NCBI GenBank assembly: GCA_947476475.1
Contig: CANJQT010000035.1
Span: 1-33,208 of the forward strand
Source: Paracoccaceae bacterium
Lineage (GTDB): Bacteria; Pseudomonadota; Alphaproteobacteria; Rhodobacterales; Rhodobacteraceae
DNA: 33,208 nt
Direction: 5' to 3'
Part shown: one piece after another, positions 8,998 to 17,263 of the stretch
Numbering within the stretch: position 1 is the stretch's first letter
Layout: each line of letters opens with the position of its first letter
Translations under genes and position numbers: made by a program
The notes under the pieces: generated by a model
Told to the model about the DNA's origin: nothing
What the model saw: the letters and a program-made list of their open reading frames with translations, nothing else
Database searches by the model: none

Positions 8998-9924
8998 ATG
9001 TACGCCCCTGACGAATTCGAACCCGATCACACCTCCTCGCCGACCGACACCATGATCGAAGGTTTGCAACTCTATGGCTACCGTCCCGCAGCGGGCGACG
9101 CCGATCCCCGGATCACGCCCGAAGACCAGGTCATCCAGACCGCAGTCGTCGACATCTTTGACGCCTTGATCTCCACCATGGCCGACACCAGCCTCGACTT
9201 CGACCTCGACGAGATCCTGTGGTCGACCGTCAACACCTTTCACCGCGCCGCCGAGCGGATCGAGACCAAGCTCGACGACAACGAGCAATCGCAGAAACGC
9301 CTTCAGCGCGAACAGGACGGCTCCGAGGTGAAATCCGTCCAGCTTGAAACCCTGATCGACATCGGGCAGGGCTTGATCGACCGGCGGGAGAGCATGGAAC
9401 TCTTCCGCGAAACCGCTGCCGATCTTTTCCTCAAGGCCACCGGAACCCATTGGTCACCGCGTTCGGGCTCGCGCACCAGTCATCGCCACCTGACCGCTGC
9501 GATGATCGACAGCCGCGACTTCATCGCCGCCAAGAAACGCGCAGAAACCGAGAGCCTGGTGCCCCCGGGGCCAAAAGTTGCCTTCTCGGGCGGAGACACC
9601 ACCGATCACCGGATGATCTGGGATCGTCTCGATCAGATCCACGCCAAGCACCCCGACATGGTGCTGCTGCATGGCGGATCACCCAGGGGCGCCGAGCGCA
9701 TCGCGGCCACCTGGGCCTCCAACCGCAAGGTACCGCAGGTCGCCTTCAAGCCGGATTGGACCAAACACGCCAAGGCTGCACCCTTCAAGCGCAACGACCA
9801 GATGCTGGACTGCATGCCGATCGGCGTCGTGGTCTTCCCGGGCACCGGCATCCAGGACAACCTCGCCGATAAAGCCCGCAAGATGGGCATTCCGGTCTAC
9901 CGCATGGCGACGGGCAGCGCGTGA
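8998..9924 (+). CDS. DUF2493 (SLOG-like) domain protein
   Basis: A 308-residue protein. The C-terminal third carries the DUF2493 signature: 'KVAFSGGDTTDHRMIWDRLD', a 'LLHGGSPRGAERIAATWA' loop, 'FKPDWTKHAKAAPFKRND' and 'GVVVFPGTGIQDNL'. DUF2493 belongs to the SLOG superfamily of Rossmann-like nucleotide or ligand-binding domains. The N-terminal two thirds are acidic and helical, with a 'LEQSQKRLQREQD'-like probable coiled coil, and have no known function. An ATG at 8956 opens the same frame, but I chose 8998 because GGAG at 8988-8991 sits six bases before it. The gene regularly follows the methylase/helicase and Toprim genes in this type of element, so I treat it as backbone. Its biochemical role is unknown. 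Confidence 0.85.
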   Translation: MYAPDEFEPDHTSSPTDTMIEGLQLYGYRPAAGDADPRITPEDQVIQTAVVDIFDALISTMADTSLDFDLDEILWSTVNTFHRAAERIETKLDDNEQSQKRLQREQDGSEVKSVQLETLIDIGQGLIDRRESMELFRETAADLFLKATGTHWSPRSGSRTSHRHLTAAMIDSRDFIAAKKRAETESLVPPGPKVAFSGGDTTDHRMIWDRLDQIHAKHPDMVLLHGGSPRGAERIAATWASNRKVPQVAFKPDWTKHAKAAPFKRNDQMLDCMPIGVVVFPGTGIQDNLADKARKMGIPVYRMATGSA

Positions 9925-9962
9925 GCGCTGCCTGTGGCAACTAATCTGCCCCCCGGTCGTCC

Positions 9963-10071
9963 CTCGTTCCTAACGAGTGTCCTTCGGGTTGTGCTCTGCG
10001 CCCTGGGTTTTGAACGCCGCGATCCAGAGTTTCGCGGCTCTGTTCACGGGGGCGGGTTGATTACGCCCCCG
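9963..10071 (+). terminator. Three consecutive hairpins after the DUF2493 gene
   Basis: Three perfect stems lie in the 288-base gap before the Thoeris block: CTCGTT/AACGAG (9963-9968, 9972-9977), GCCGCGA/TCGCGGC (10016-10022, 10032-10038) and CGGGGGCG/CGCCCCCG (10047-10054, 10064-10071). None has a T-run on the plus strand. They probably end the backbone transcript. The third, with eight GC-rich pairs, is the best terminator candidate. Confidence 0.5.
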
Positions 10072-10212
10072 CTGATGTCTTCAGCATTGGAGTTTTGTCG
10101 CCGAAGAAGAAGGTTATTCCAACCTGCACCCTAGGCGGACGGTAGATTGGCCGCTCTTGTCTATGTGAATCCCCTAGCCAGTTTTGTGCAAGTGGTTACC
10201 CCGCTGGCGGCT

Positions 10213-10659
10213 CTACTTGCCAGCGGCCGTGGCGGCCTCTTCGATCCACTTCTTGAGGGATGCGTGGTCAACATACTTGTAGATCTTGGCGTTCGCGGAT
10301 GTGAGCTCTGTCGGTGTGACCCCCACTGTATCCGTGTTGCCGCCAGAATCCTTGAGATGATGTATTTGCACCCCAATGATTGCGTTTCCGCGCGCCATTG
10401 ACTGGCTGATCTCATAGTCGATGTACTTGCGGCCTGCAGTGGCAGCACCGATGCATACCACAGTCACCGACGTGTTCTTAAGGCCTTCGTCGATCATGGC
10501 TTTGATCGCGGTATCGCCCTTCTTCTTGGCCTCCTCCCAGAGTGAGCCGTCAGCAAATCCAGCGGCAGAAACGCCGACAACTTGGTCCAGGTTGCGGATC
10601 TGGTTCACTCGCCAGACATCGCGCTGATAGTGGAAGCTGAAAAATACCCGGCGCGCCAT
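10213..10659 (-). CDS. thsB: ThsB-type TIR-like protein, short form
   Basis: A 148-residue protein whose N-terminus, MARRVFFSFHYQRDVWR, is the hallmark of Thoeris ThsB (DUF1863/TIR-like). It continues with 'NTSVTVVCIG' around 62-71 and 'RKYIDYEISQSM' with the conserved glutamate at 83. In Thoeris, ThsB senses infection and makes a cyclic ADP-ribose isomer from NAD+ that activates ThsA. This copy is about 50 residues shorter than the 200-residue copy at 12948; the loss is in the region after residue 110, while the tryptophan-containing C-terminal end (KKWIEEAATAAGK) is kept. It lies downstream of thsA and the TIR gene on the same strand, after a 199-base gap. The ATG at 10659 has AGGA eight bases upstream. 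The family call is strong, and distinct phage specificity is a reasonable inference. Confidence 0.88.
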   Translation of the reverse strand: MARRVFFSFHYQRDVWRVNQIRNLDQVVGVSAAGFADGSLWEEAKKKGDTAIKAMIDEGLKNTSVTVVCIGAATAGRKYIDYEISQSMARGNAIIGVQIHHLKDSGGNTDTVGVTPTELTSANAKIYKYVDHASLKKWIEEAATAAGK

Positions 10660-10858
10660 GTTTGGATTCCTTGTTCTGAAAGGCAGTTATTCCCGCTTAG
10701 AGTGTAGGGCGAGAAAGTCAATCAACCTAGACCAAGTTCTGCTCGCCTCAGTTGCGGCAGGGGCGGCAATCCCCCATTCTTACCACGCCGCATCGGCGAA
10801 ACTATGCAGCCTATTTCAGTTTCTGTGTGGGTGTTGTGATGCCGCCCGACACATGAGG

Positions 10859-11365
10859 TCACGGTCTCGCTGTTCCGCGCAGCATACGGCCGTCGCCGGA
10901 CTTGTGAAAATGGGCGACCCCGCCGCCTTTGGCCTCATCAATGTTGCGATAAAGCTCCAGATACTCGTTGCCATAGGTGCCGCGGCCATCAGAGGTCTGC
11001 ACGATCAGGATCGCGCTGTTGACCTTCTTACCGTCGGCATAACCGAGCTCCCACGGACACCAGCGACTTGCCATCGAGTTCTGTGTCGCAAGGAAGAGGA
11101 AGAGGTCAAGCTGCACAATCTTTCGGCGTATCTTATCCGCTGTAATGGCATCGGGGCGATCAGGCATCGAAGTATCTTCCCAATCGATATAGACATCCCA
11201 TCCCATCTGTCTCAAACGGACCTGGAGGCCCTTAGCCAGGGCGGCATCCTTATGGCTGTGCGACAAGAATGCAGTCGGTGCGCCCTGTCGGACGGCCTCG
11301 TCGAGCGATCTTCGGGCCACGCTCCTGTTTGCTTCAGACAGTAGGATCGATTGATCAAACGGCAT
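10859..11365 (-). CDS. Canonical TIR-domain protein of the Thoeris locus
   Basis: A 168-residue, single-domain TIR protein. It shows the TIR beta-A motif TAFLSHSHKD at 31-40, 'GWDVYIDWED' at 55-64, and the SRWCPWELGYA segment at 100-110 with the likely NADase glutamate E106. It begins 23 bases after the thsA stop, so the two are almost certainly co-transcribed. AGGA lies about nine bases before the ATG at 11365. Classical TIR proteins occur as alternative ThsB sensors in Thoeris loci, making NAD+-derived signals for the SIR2-SLOG effector. Residues 1-28 before the TIR fold form a short helical extension. It could instead be a direct NAD+-degrading effector, but its placement behind thsA favours the sensor role. 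Confidence 0.85.
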   Translation of the reverse strand: MPFDQSILLSEANRSVARRSLDEAVRQGAPTAFLSHSHKDAALAKGLQVRLRQMGWDVYIDWEDTSMPDRPDAITADKIRRKIVQLDLFLFLATQNSMASRWCPWELGYADGKKVNSAILIVQTSDGRGTYGNEYLELYRNIDEAKGGGVAHFHKSGDGRMLRGTARP

Positions 11366-11388
11366 ATGACAAGTCCTCGTAACGTGGC

Positions 11389-12825
11389 CTATTCGGTTGC
11401 CAGGGCCTTCACGGCATTGATGGTTGGTTGCAGAAGGTTGTTTAGATCCGCGATCGGCTCGTTCAAGGCGGTAATGGCCGCAAGCAAAGCCGGAGAAAGA
11501 TCGGCCGGGTTGGCCAACATCTCAGCTGCTAACTCTTGCGCTATGGATCCGGATGCACCGACTGGGACCGTTGCAACGCGCTGAGCTTTTGCGATGTCGA
11601 ATTCCTTGCGGACTCCATCCGCGGGTACGATAGCTCCCCCAACTTCCTTATTCCCCAAAAAGAAGAGGGCGATGCCGGGCAGCGACAGAAGCTCTTGCCT
11701 ATATCGGTGCCAGATTGCTGCCCGTTCGTTAGCATCTGCGATATCTCTTGGGAACGGGCGGACTTGAAGGAAATTGTCGAGCCGCATGTTTCTCTTTGCA
11801 TATGCCTTTTCGATAGCACCACTGATCAGTGAATTGCCGACACCCAACCCGAAACCGCTGACGATCTGAAAATCGTTATCGATCAGAATGGATCCCAGCT
11901 CTCGGAAGAAAGCGTTCACTGCGGCCTCACCCCACGGCGAGAAGTTGGCTGCGCTGCCGGAAACGAAAACCAGACGCCGCCGATAGAAGTTCTCAATCGT
12001 TGTCAGTGCTTCAGTGATCTGCGGATAATCGTCGATCTCCAGCGCCGTAACGTTGTAGCGCTTGAGATCCAGCACCATATGGCGATGCCTCGCTTTGGCA
12101 TATGTGAAGTCCTCATCGCTATTGAACCCCTGCCGTTTCGGGACGCGAACGAAACAGTAGTGTTCGCGTTGGCCCGACTGATAGCGCAAGCGCAATTGAG
12201 ACAACACATGATCCAAGTTTGGGTCCGAAAAGCTGAACCCTATGAAGAGGAACGTCTTGCCAGTGAGATCGCCGATCAATGCATTGACGAAGCCCAGATG
12301 CTTTTGTCCGTAGGACTCGTAGTCGTCGCGGGTGAGCACCGCTTCCTGCGGATGATCGACGTCACCGTGCATCTTATAGACGACCGCGTCCCGCTTAGGT
12401 TTGGTCACCGGAAGCTGGCTGTCGACATGTTTGACGTCGGGGTTCTTTCGCGCTTCTGTTAGCGCGGTTTCGATGAGTTTATCGTAGTTGGTTGTCCAAT
12501 AGGTTCGGATCGGCAGGCGCGCCAGAATCTCGTGGTTCTTGGACGGCGAGGTAAGTCCCGGAAATGCCGTGATCAACGCTTCGTTGAGATGGGCCCGGTT
12601 GCCGAGTTTGTGATTGAGTGAAAATTGGGCGAAGCGCACAAGGTTCTCGCTCTCCTTGTCGATGTTGAGGCCGAGTTCCTGAGCGAACGGGGAGAGGAGG
12701 GTCTTCCAATCGACGAAGCCTGCACCGGCTGACATGCCCGCTCCTGCGAAGATTGCGACGGTACCCTCAGCCATGTCGCGAGCAAACTTTCGGCAAAAGG
12801 ATATCACTTCGGCTGGAAGTGTCAT
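11389..12825 (-). CDS. thsA: Thoeris effector ThsA (SIR2-SLOG)
   Basis: At 478 residues this is nearly the same length as Bacillus cereus ThsA. The N-terminal SIR2 NADase domain has AIFAGAGMSAGAG at 24-36, the TTNYDKL motif with N113 and the KMHGD motif with H153. These match the two catalytic positions of ThsA (about N112 and H152, from memory). 'FLFIGFSFSDPNLDHVL' at 192-208 completes the SIR2 fold. The C-terminal SLOG domain starts near 284 with 'LVFVSGSAANF', followed by 'IVSGFGLGVGN' at 321-331. R374, K393 and E408 are plausible ligand-contact residues. In Thoeris the SLOG domain binds the cyclic ADP-ribose signal made by ThsB and switches on NAD+ destruction, causing abortive infection. 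It is the first gene of the minus-strand unit thsA-TIR-thsB and is divergent from a second thsB at 12948. AGGTG lies nine bases before the ATG. Confidence 0.9.
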   Translation of the reverse strand: MTLPAEVISFCRKFARDMAEGTVAIFAGAGMSAGAGFVDWKTLLSPFAQELGLNIDKESENLVRFAQFSLNHKLGNRAHLNEALITAFPGLTSPSKNHEILARLPIRTYWTTNYDKLIETALTEARKNPDVKHVDSQLPVTKPKRDAVVYKMHGDVDHPQEAVLTRDDYESYGQKHLGFVNALIGDLTGKTFLFIGFSFSDPNLDHVLSQLRLRYQSGQREHYCFVRVPKRQGFNSDEDFTYAKARHRHMVLDLKRYNVTALEIDDYPQITEALTTIENFYRRRLVFVSGSAANFSPWGEAAVNAFFRELGSILIDNDFQIVSGFGLGVGNSLISGAIEKAYAKRNMRLDNFLQVRPFPRDIADANERAAIWHRYRQELLSLPGIALFFLGNKEVGGAIVPADGVRKEFDIAKAQRVATVPVGASGSIAQELAAEMLANPADLSPALLAAITALNEPIADLNNLLQPTINAVKALATE

Positions 12826-12947
12826 TGTCGTTGCACCTAGCAGTAGGACGAGATGTATTTGGTTAAGTCTTGAATGCTGGCGCTGGTGTCGTCAACTTGC
12901 CTGCGGCGATATATCTCGCAGATCTGAGCTCTGGCCTTGAGGGTCCC
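12826..12947. promoter_or_regulatory. Divergent promoter region between thsA and thsB
   Basis: These 122 bases separate two divergently transcribed Thoeris genes, so they must hold both start regions. On the minus strand TTGACG (complement of 12890-12895) is a good -35-like hexamer for thsA, but the -10 candidate 17 bases on (CAAGAC) is weak. For the plus-strand thsB, GAGGG at 12939-12943 is the ribosome binding site. No clear operator repeat was seen. Confidence 0.4.
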
Positions 12948-13550
12948 ATGGCACGTCACACCTTCTTTTCCTACCACTACAAACCTGACGTTTGGCGAGC
13001 CTGGAACGTCAGAAATTCCTGGGTCGGGAACCCCGAAACCCAGAAATCCGTCGGTTTCTTCGACTCTAGCGTATTCGAGGCATCTCGCAAGGAAAGCGCC
13101 GACTCCTTGAAGCAGTTCCTGCGCAAAGGACTGGAAGGCACGTCGGTCACATGCGTGCTTGCGGGAACGGCAACCCATGGTCGTCGTTGGGTTCGTTACG
13201 AGATTGCGAGGAGTGTCGTCAAGGGCAACGGTCTACTAACCGTCCACATTCACGGAGTACGGAACCGGGATGGCGAGGTTTCAGTTAAGGGTCTCGATCC
13301 ACTCGCCAGTATGGGCATCTACAAATCCAACGAGCAGATCTTCTTGTGCGAAAAAATCGAGGGCGCTTGGCGAAAGTACGACGACTATCAGCTAGCCATA
13401 CCTCCGAGCGTCCTCTGGTTTCCGCCGCCTACATCCAATTCAGTTGTAACGCTATCTAGCCATTGCCTAGCATACGATTTCATTCAACAGAACGGTCGTG
13501 AAAACATCGGCGGATGGATCGAGACCGCAGCTGGCCTCGCCGGACGCTAA
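12948..13550 (+). CDS. thsB: ThsB-type TIR-like protein, full-length form
   Basis: A 200-residue protein, the usual ThsB size. It begins MARHTFFSYHYKPDVWR, contains 'WNVRNSWV' near 19-26 and 'GTSVTCVLAG' at 64-73, and has 'RRWVRYEIARS' at 79-89 with glutamate 85. This closely matches the core of Bacillus cereus ThsB. A longer frame opens at 12870, but the ATG at 12948 has GAGG five bases before it and gives the family's N-terminus. It is transcribed away from thsA, unlike the short copy at 10213. It presumably produces the signal that activates ThsA. Having two diverged ThsB proteins with one ThsA suggests that each senses a different trigger. Confidence 0.9.
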   Translation: MARHTFFSYHYKPDVWRAWNVRNSWVGNPETQKSVGFFDSSVFEASRKESADSLKQFLRKGLEGTSVTCVLAGTATHGRRWVRYEIARSVVKGNGLLTVHIHGVRNRDGEVSVKGLDPLASMGIYKSNEQIFLCEKIEGAWRKYDDYQLAIPPSVLWFPPPTSNSVVTLSSHCLAYDFIQQNGRENIGGWIETAAGLAGR

Positions 13551-13758
13551 TCAAATACCGGCGGTCCACGCCACCTATGTGTGTCATCCTGTGGATACTT
13601 CGCTGCGGTCCGCATCAATGTGTGCTGTCGTAGGAGTACTGTGGGCGCTCAGGTTGGACTTCCACCTGTTGGCTTAATCGTCTGCGGGACATTGACCCGT
13701 CTGAGCCACGCTGGAATGGTCGTGGTCGCATCGCTCCGGAAACGAGGTAATCCGCACC

Positions 13759-15219
13759 ATGTTTAGGTTGCTTCACCCCGCAGATTGCTCGACCCCGCCG
13801 GACGCGCCTTTCGTCGTGCTTGCCGGATCGCGGTGGATCCTGCGCGACTACGACCAACCCACCGATGCGCCACCGTATAGTTGCATCTCTTATGCCTGGC
13901 AGGACGGACGAGTCGACCATGCGTTCGTCGCGGAGCAGAGGATGTCCGCAAGGACCGTGCCGGCCCTCGAGGCGACGATTGTGGCTACGCGGTCGGTTGA
14001 GACCTGGAGCAAAGCTGTCCAATTCAGCCACAAGGGTGACGCAGCCGAGGAAGACGCCGGACGAGATGCGTCCTTGGAGGCCGCACAGGCCTTATGGATC
14101 GATGCGCTTTGCATCCCCTTCGACGAGCCGGCCCGGTCGTCTGCTCTTCGCGACATGGGTCGGATATTCGGCAGCGCCCATCAGGTGATCGTTGTTCTTT
14201 CAGACCGCTGCGCCAAGGTCCTTGGCTGCATCGGTAGGGGCGAAGCCATCGACGATCCCACACTTTTGTCGCTGGAAGTGGAAAGCTGGACAAGCCGCGC
14301 CTGGACCTACCAAGAGGCGGTAAACAGCAGGGTCCTGTATTTCATCGCTGAGGGCCAGGAGGATTTGCTCGTCTCAGGGCAGGATTTTCTGCAGCGGGTA
14401 GAAGATGGTATCGCCGCATACAAATCGCGCCATGCCCTGGATAGCCTTGCCTGGCTGGAGGCCAATCCGGGGTTGAACGGCCTCGAGGTCCTACTGACCG
14501 ATTACCGGATCGCGAATTACGCGGATCGCTCCGCCTTTCAAGTCATGGCGGCCATGGGACAGCGTATCTCCGAGCGGCCCGAGGATCAGTTCTACGCCAT
14601 GCTGGGGTCCATTGCGTCGACGTCCCCATTTGCCGATCAAGGCGCAGAGGTCTCGCCCGCTGAGAATTTCTTTCACGTCTGCGAGGCGAAGGGCGACTTC
14701 TCATTCATATACACTCGAGCAGCGCGCAGTACGGAACTGGGTCGCGGATGGCGCCCCGTTGCGGGCGACTTCTCGCCGGTGTTGGGCGGCCTGAACATCT
14801 TCGGGAAAGGCGAAGCCGGGATGGTCGAACCAGGGCATATCCAGCTGCACAAGATGCATTTCCCCCTGCGTGGAGCGATATCCGCCCAAGGGTTGAAGTT
14901 GGCGAGCATCTTCTCGGGGCTCGCCAGCGCTGAATCTGCTCCGGACTCCGTTGCCTCCTGCGTTCTGAGAAAATTACGCGCCCTGGGCTTCACGGGCTGC
15001 GGCGAATACCTTGAGTTTGAAACGGGGTTCTTCTACCCGCAGAACGCCTCTTCGTGTTCGGGGGATGCGTCGATTGCCGTTTCCTGCGGCATAAATTGGG
15101 TCAGGGGCGGGCCGGGTCTAGTCTTACGGCGGAACGGTTCGGATCCTAGTGCGTTTGTGGATGTGGGGGCGTTCGTCGGCTTAAGTCCTAAGTCCGGGGA
15201 GCCAGTCATGATCCGCTAA
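13759..15219 (+). CDS. HET (heterokaryon incompatibility) domain protein
   Basis: A 486-residue protein whose N-terminal half carries the three classical HET-domain blocks in order. They are YSCISYAWQ at 40-48, LWIDALCIP at 112-120 and SRAWTYQEA at 179-187, with 'MGRIFGSAHQVIVVL' between the last two. HET domains are best known from fungal self/non-self cell-death proteins; bacterial copies are less common and little studied. The C-terminal half (about 230-486) has no motif I recognise and no clear membrane segment. The gene stands 208 bases after the thsB gene on the same strand, inside a NAD+-signalling defence locus. A toxic effector or further defence role is a fair inference, not shown. 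GAGG near 13746 is rather far (about 12 bases) from the ATG. Confidence 0.82.
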   Translation: MFRLLHPADCSTPPDAPFVVLAGSRWILRDYDQPTDAPPYSCISYAWQDGRVDHAFVAEQRMSARTVPALEATIVATRSVETWSKAVQFSHKGDAAEEDAGRDASLEAAQALWIDALCIPFDEPARSSALRDMGRIFGSAHQVIVVLSDRCAKVLGCIGRGEAIDDPTLLSLEVESWTSRAWTYQEAVNSRVLYFIAEGQEDLLVSGQDFLQRVEDGIAAYKSRHALDSLAWLEANPGLNGLEVLLTDYRIANYADRSAFQVMAAMGQRISERPEDQFYAMLGSIASTSPFADQGAEVSPAENFFHVCEAKGDFSFIYTRAARSTELGRGWRPVAGDFSPVLGGLNIFGKGEAGMVEPGHIQLHKMHFPLRGAISAQGLKLASIFSGLASAESAPDSVASCVLRKLRALGFTGCGEYLEFETGFFYPQNASSCSGDASIAVSCGINWVRGGPGLVLRRNGSDPSAFVDVGAFVGLSPKSGEPVMIR

Positions 15220-15265
15220 AGGCGTGCCTCTGCCGTATGGCCTTGGGTGTCATCTTCAGGCAAGA

Positions 15266-15283
15266 CGGGATCGAGGCATCCCG
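15266..15283 (+). terminator. Small hairpin after the HET gene
   Basis: CGGGAT at 15266-15271 pairs with ATCCCG at 15278-15283 around a six-base loop. It lies in the 211-base convergent gap between the HET gene and the next minus-strand gene. There is no T-run, so it is a weak terminator candidate. Confidence 0.3.
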
Positions 15284-15430
15284 AGTTCACGATTTCTAAC
15301 GCAAAAGGGCTTGGAAATTCGCGGAACCTGCCGCCTGCTAGGAGTCATTGAAATTACATAATCAAAACTACGCGTCGTGCCCCGCAGCCCGAACACCTGC
15401 GGCTGGCGCTTTCAGACGTCACTGCGACAG

Positions 15431-16522
15431 CTATGGCAACGTAACGAGAATCTGGACAGGGCAATGGTCGCTAGGGCGCTGCAGTTTCGGAGTACCTAGG
15501 TCGATGTCGTGCTGATAACGCCACTTCCAGTCACTATCCTTCAAGATGAGGCTGCTCGCACTTGGGTCTGCAACAAAGAAGTCGATGGAAAACCGCTGTG
15601 ACGCGAAGTCGTCGGGCCAGCACTTGAACTCTTTTCCGGCAGGTGAATGAGACAGGATGAGATCGTCATTTGTGGGAACCGTCGCGGCCCCGTTCAGACT
15701 GTCCATCATATCGGTCGGAAGGACCGCCGAGTCCTCGAGGTCGAGACGACGATTGAAATCGCCGATGATCATGAAGGGCTCCGTTTGCGCTGCGGCCTGA
15801 TCGACCCATGCTTTCAGGAAAGGAAGCTGCTTTGCGAGGCCCGGGCAATCCTCATCCTGTCCGAGATCATCCGTGATGGGGCCCGCCGCGCATCCGGATT
15901 TCAGGTGAACGATCAGAACACGAATGCGTTTCCCATTCCGCTCCAGCACGGCTTCAAGTCCCCACCTTGTTTGCCGTCCGTCTTCGGGATTGATCTGACC
16001 GATCGCAGGGATGTCGCGGATTTCGACAATCGCGATGCCCGACTCCCGCCTGACCGCCAGAGCCACATACTGAAACGCTCGGTCCGTCACCTCGCTGGGC
16101 AACATGTCGCCTTTGCTGAAGCAGTCCGGTTTGATGCCCTCGATTGCAGCGGGATCATAGGTCGGTGCGAGACCTAGTTCGTCAGCATTCTTTTGGCCGC
16201 TGAAGCAGATGTCGAAGTTGTCTGTCGGAAACACCTCGGCGACGGCCTTTGGACTGGCGACCTCCTGTAATGCGTAGACGTCGCCTTGCAGACATTGGCG
16301 ATACTCGCGAAGGACGGCAAACTCCTCCGGGGTTCGCACAGGGCGATCGTAGATGGGCTTGTCTGCGGCGAGTTCCTGGATGTTCCAGGTTATGAACTTG
16401 GCGCTTCCGCCGGTCGCAGCCGGTCCCAGGCTGCCGCATGCGAAGAGCTCGGTCTGCGCTCGAACTTCCGAAGAGGCCCCGAGCGCTACGACGAAACATA
16501 GGCACAGAAGCAGTCCACGCAT
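15431..16522 (-). CDS. Secreted endonuclease/exonuclease/phosphatase-family protein
   Basis: A 363-residue protein of the EEP (DNase I-like) superfamily. It starts with a signal peptide: MRGLLLCLCFVVALG, then a SEVRAQ-like cleavage site around residue 22-23, so it should act outside the cytoplasm. Catalytic-type motifs are WNIQE with N47, LQEV with E87, VHLKSG with H206, GDFN with D255 and N257, and SDH with D352 and H353. The frame opens 25 codons further upstream, but the ATG at 16522 has AGGAG about seven bases before it and leaves the signal peptide at the N-terminus. Members cleave nucleic acids or phosphoesters; substrate unknown here. It lies next to the Thoeris/HET block, but being exported it may be unrelated to intracellular defence. 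Confidence 0.83.
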   Translation of the reverse strand: MRGLLLCLCFVVALGASSEVRAQTELFACGSLGPAATGGSAKFITWNIQELAADKPIYDRPVRTPEEFAVLREYRQCLQGDVYALQEVASPKAVAEVFPTDNFDICFSGQKNADELGLAPTYDPAAIEGIKPDCFSKGDMLPSEVTDRAFQYVALAVRRESGIAIVEIRDIPAIGQINPEDGRQTRWGLEAVLERNGKRIRVLIVHLKSGCAAGPITDDLGQDEDCPGLAKQLPFLKAWVDQAAAQTEPFMIIGDFNRRLDLEDSAVLPTDMMDSLNGAATVPTNDDLILSHSPAGKEFKCWPDDFASQRFSIDFFVADPSASSLILKDSDWKWRYQHDIDLGTPKLQRPSDHCPVQILVTLP

Positions 16523-16654
16523 AACGCGTCTCCTCGTGAAAATGCAGTTCCAATTTCTACATGCAACTGTTCGCAGATGCCGTGAGCGTAACAGCAAACC
16601 AGCTCCGGGCGGGAAGTTTTCGTCAAACCGGGTTCGGCGAGTGCGGCCTTTGGG

Positions 16655-16897
16655 TCATACATACCCACGCCGCCGCTTCTGTCGTTCGATCAGGTCGGCT
16701 TGCCGTTCTGCTGCAAACTGCGACGGAAACGTCTCAAGCATCATTTGACCCCTAGTCCCGATCCGCCCCCAGTTGCGGATGATCGAGACCTCTCCGAAGA
16801 GCGTCGGTTGCAGGGCGATCGCGTAGAAGCGCGCCATGTTCAGGTCAGGGTCACGCCGCGTCAGCGATAGGGGTTCGAAGTCTGTGCTCGGGGTCAT
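16655..16897 (-). CDS. Small WGR-domain protein
   Basis: An 80-residue protein made almost entirely of a WGR domain, with the diagnostic 'RNWGRIGTRGQ' at about 42-52 after 'FYAIALQPTLFGEVSI'. WGR domains occur in PARPs and in small stand-alone bacterial proteins and probably bind nucleic acid. Small WGR genes are frequent near mobC and relaxase genes of alphaproteobacterial elements, so this one is likely backbone. The start at 16897 lacks a clear ribosome binding site. An internal ATG at 16837 would leave 60 residues with the full WGR core. It is divergent from mobC. Confidence 0.75.
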   Translation of the reverse strand: MTPSTDFEPLSLTRRDPDLNMARFYAIALQPTLFGEVSIIRNWGRIGTRGQMMLETFPSQFAAERQADLIERQKRRRGYV

Positions 16898-16935
16898 TCA
16901 CGCAGTATCGGCCAACGGGACCTACCTGTCCAATG

Positions 16936-16975
16936 ACGATCCGGAATCGCTGGACTGTCATCGATTCCGGATTGT
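16936..16975. repeat. Near-perfect 14-bp inverted repeat in the WGR-mobC gap
   Basis: ACGATCCGGAATCG at 16936-16949 is the inverted copy of CGATTCCGGATTGT at 16962-16975 with 13 of 14 positions matching; the inner 11 are perfect and the spacer is 12 bases. It is the most conspicuous feature in the 366-base gap 16898-17263 between two divergent genes. It could be an operator or part of the transfer origin, since oriT often lies beside mobC. I could not recognise a known nic sequence. Confidence 0.5.
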
Positions 16976-17263
16976 GATGGTGATGCGCGGCGGCCATCGA
17001 CCGAACTTGCAGCAAGCTCAGACGCTGAACCCGGGGAACGGACGCGATCCGAAATCCCAGAACCCCACAAACTGATCGCCCCATGCCGCACCTCATTCCT
17101 TGAGTGGCGAGCACCCTCACACAATCCTCCTCTTCTCCCCTTCCCGGGCTCTTCGATCCGACCCCAACAAATCGCGCAAACAGTCTTGAAAGATGAAATT
17201 AGACATGTAAGAAGCAAATGGCAGGAAATGCAGAATGTATACGCTCGGGAGCGAGGACCTCCG

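Noticed and set aside
10658-11344. Plus-strand open frame of 228 codons
   Set aside because: It is antisense to the TIR gene, which has convincing motifs and operon placement.
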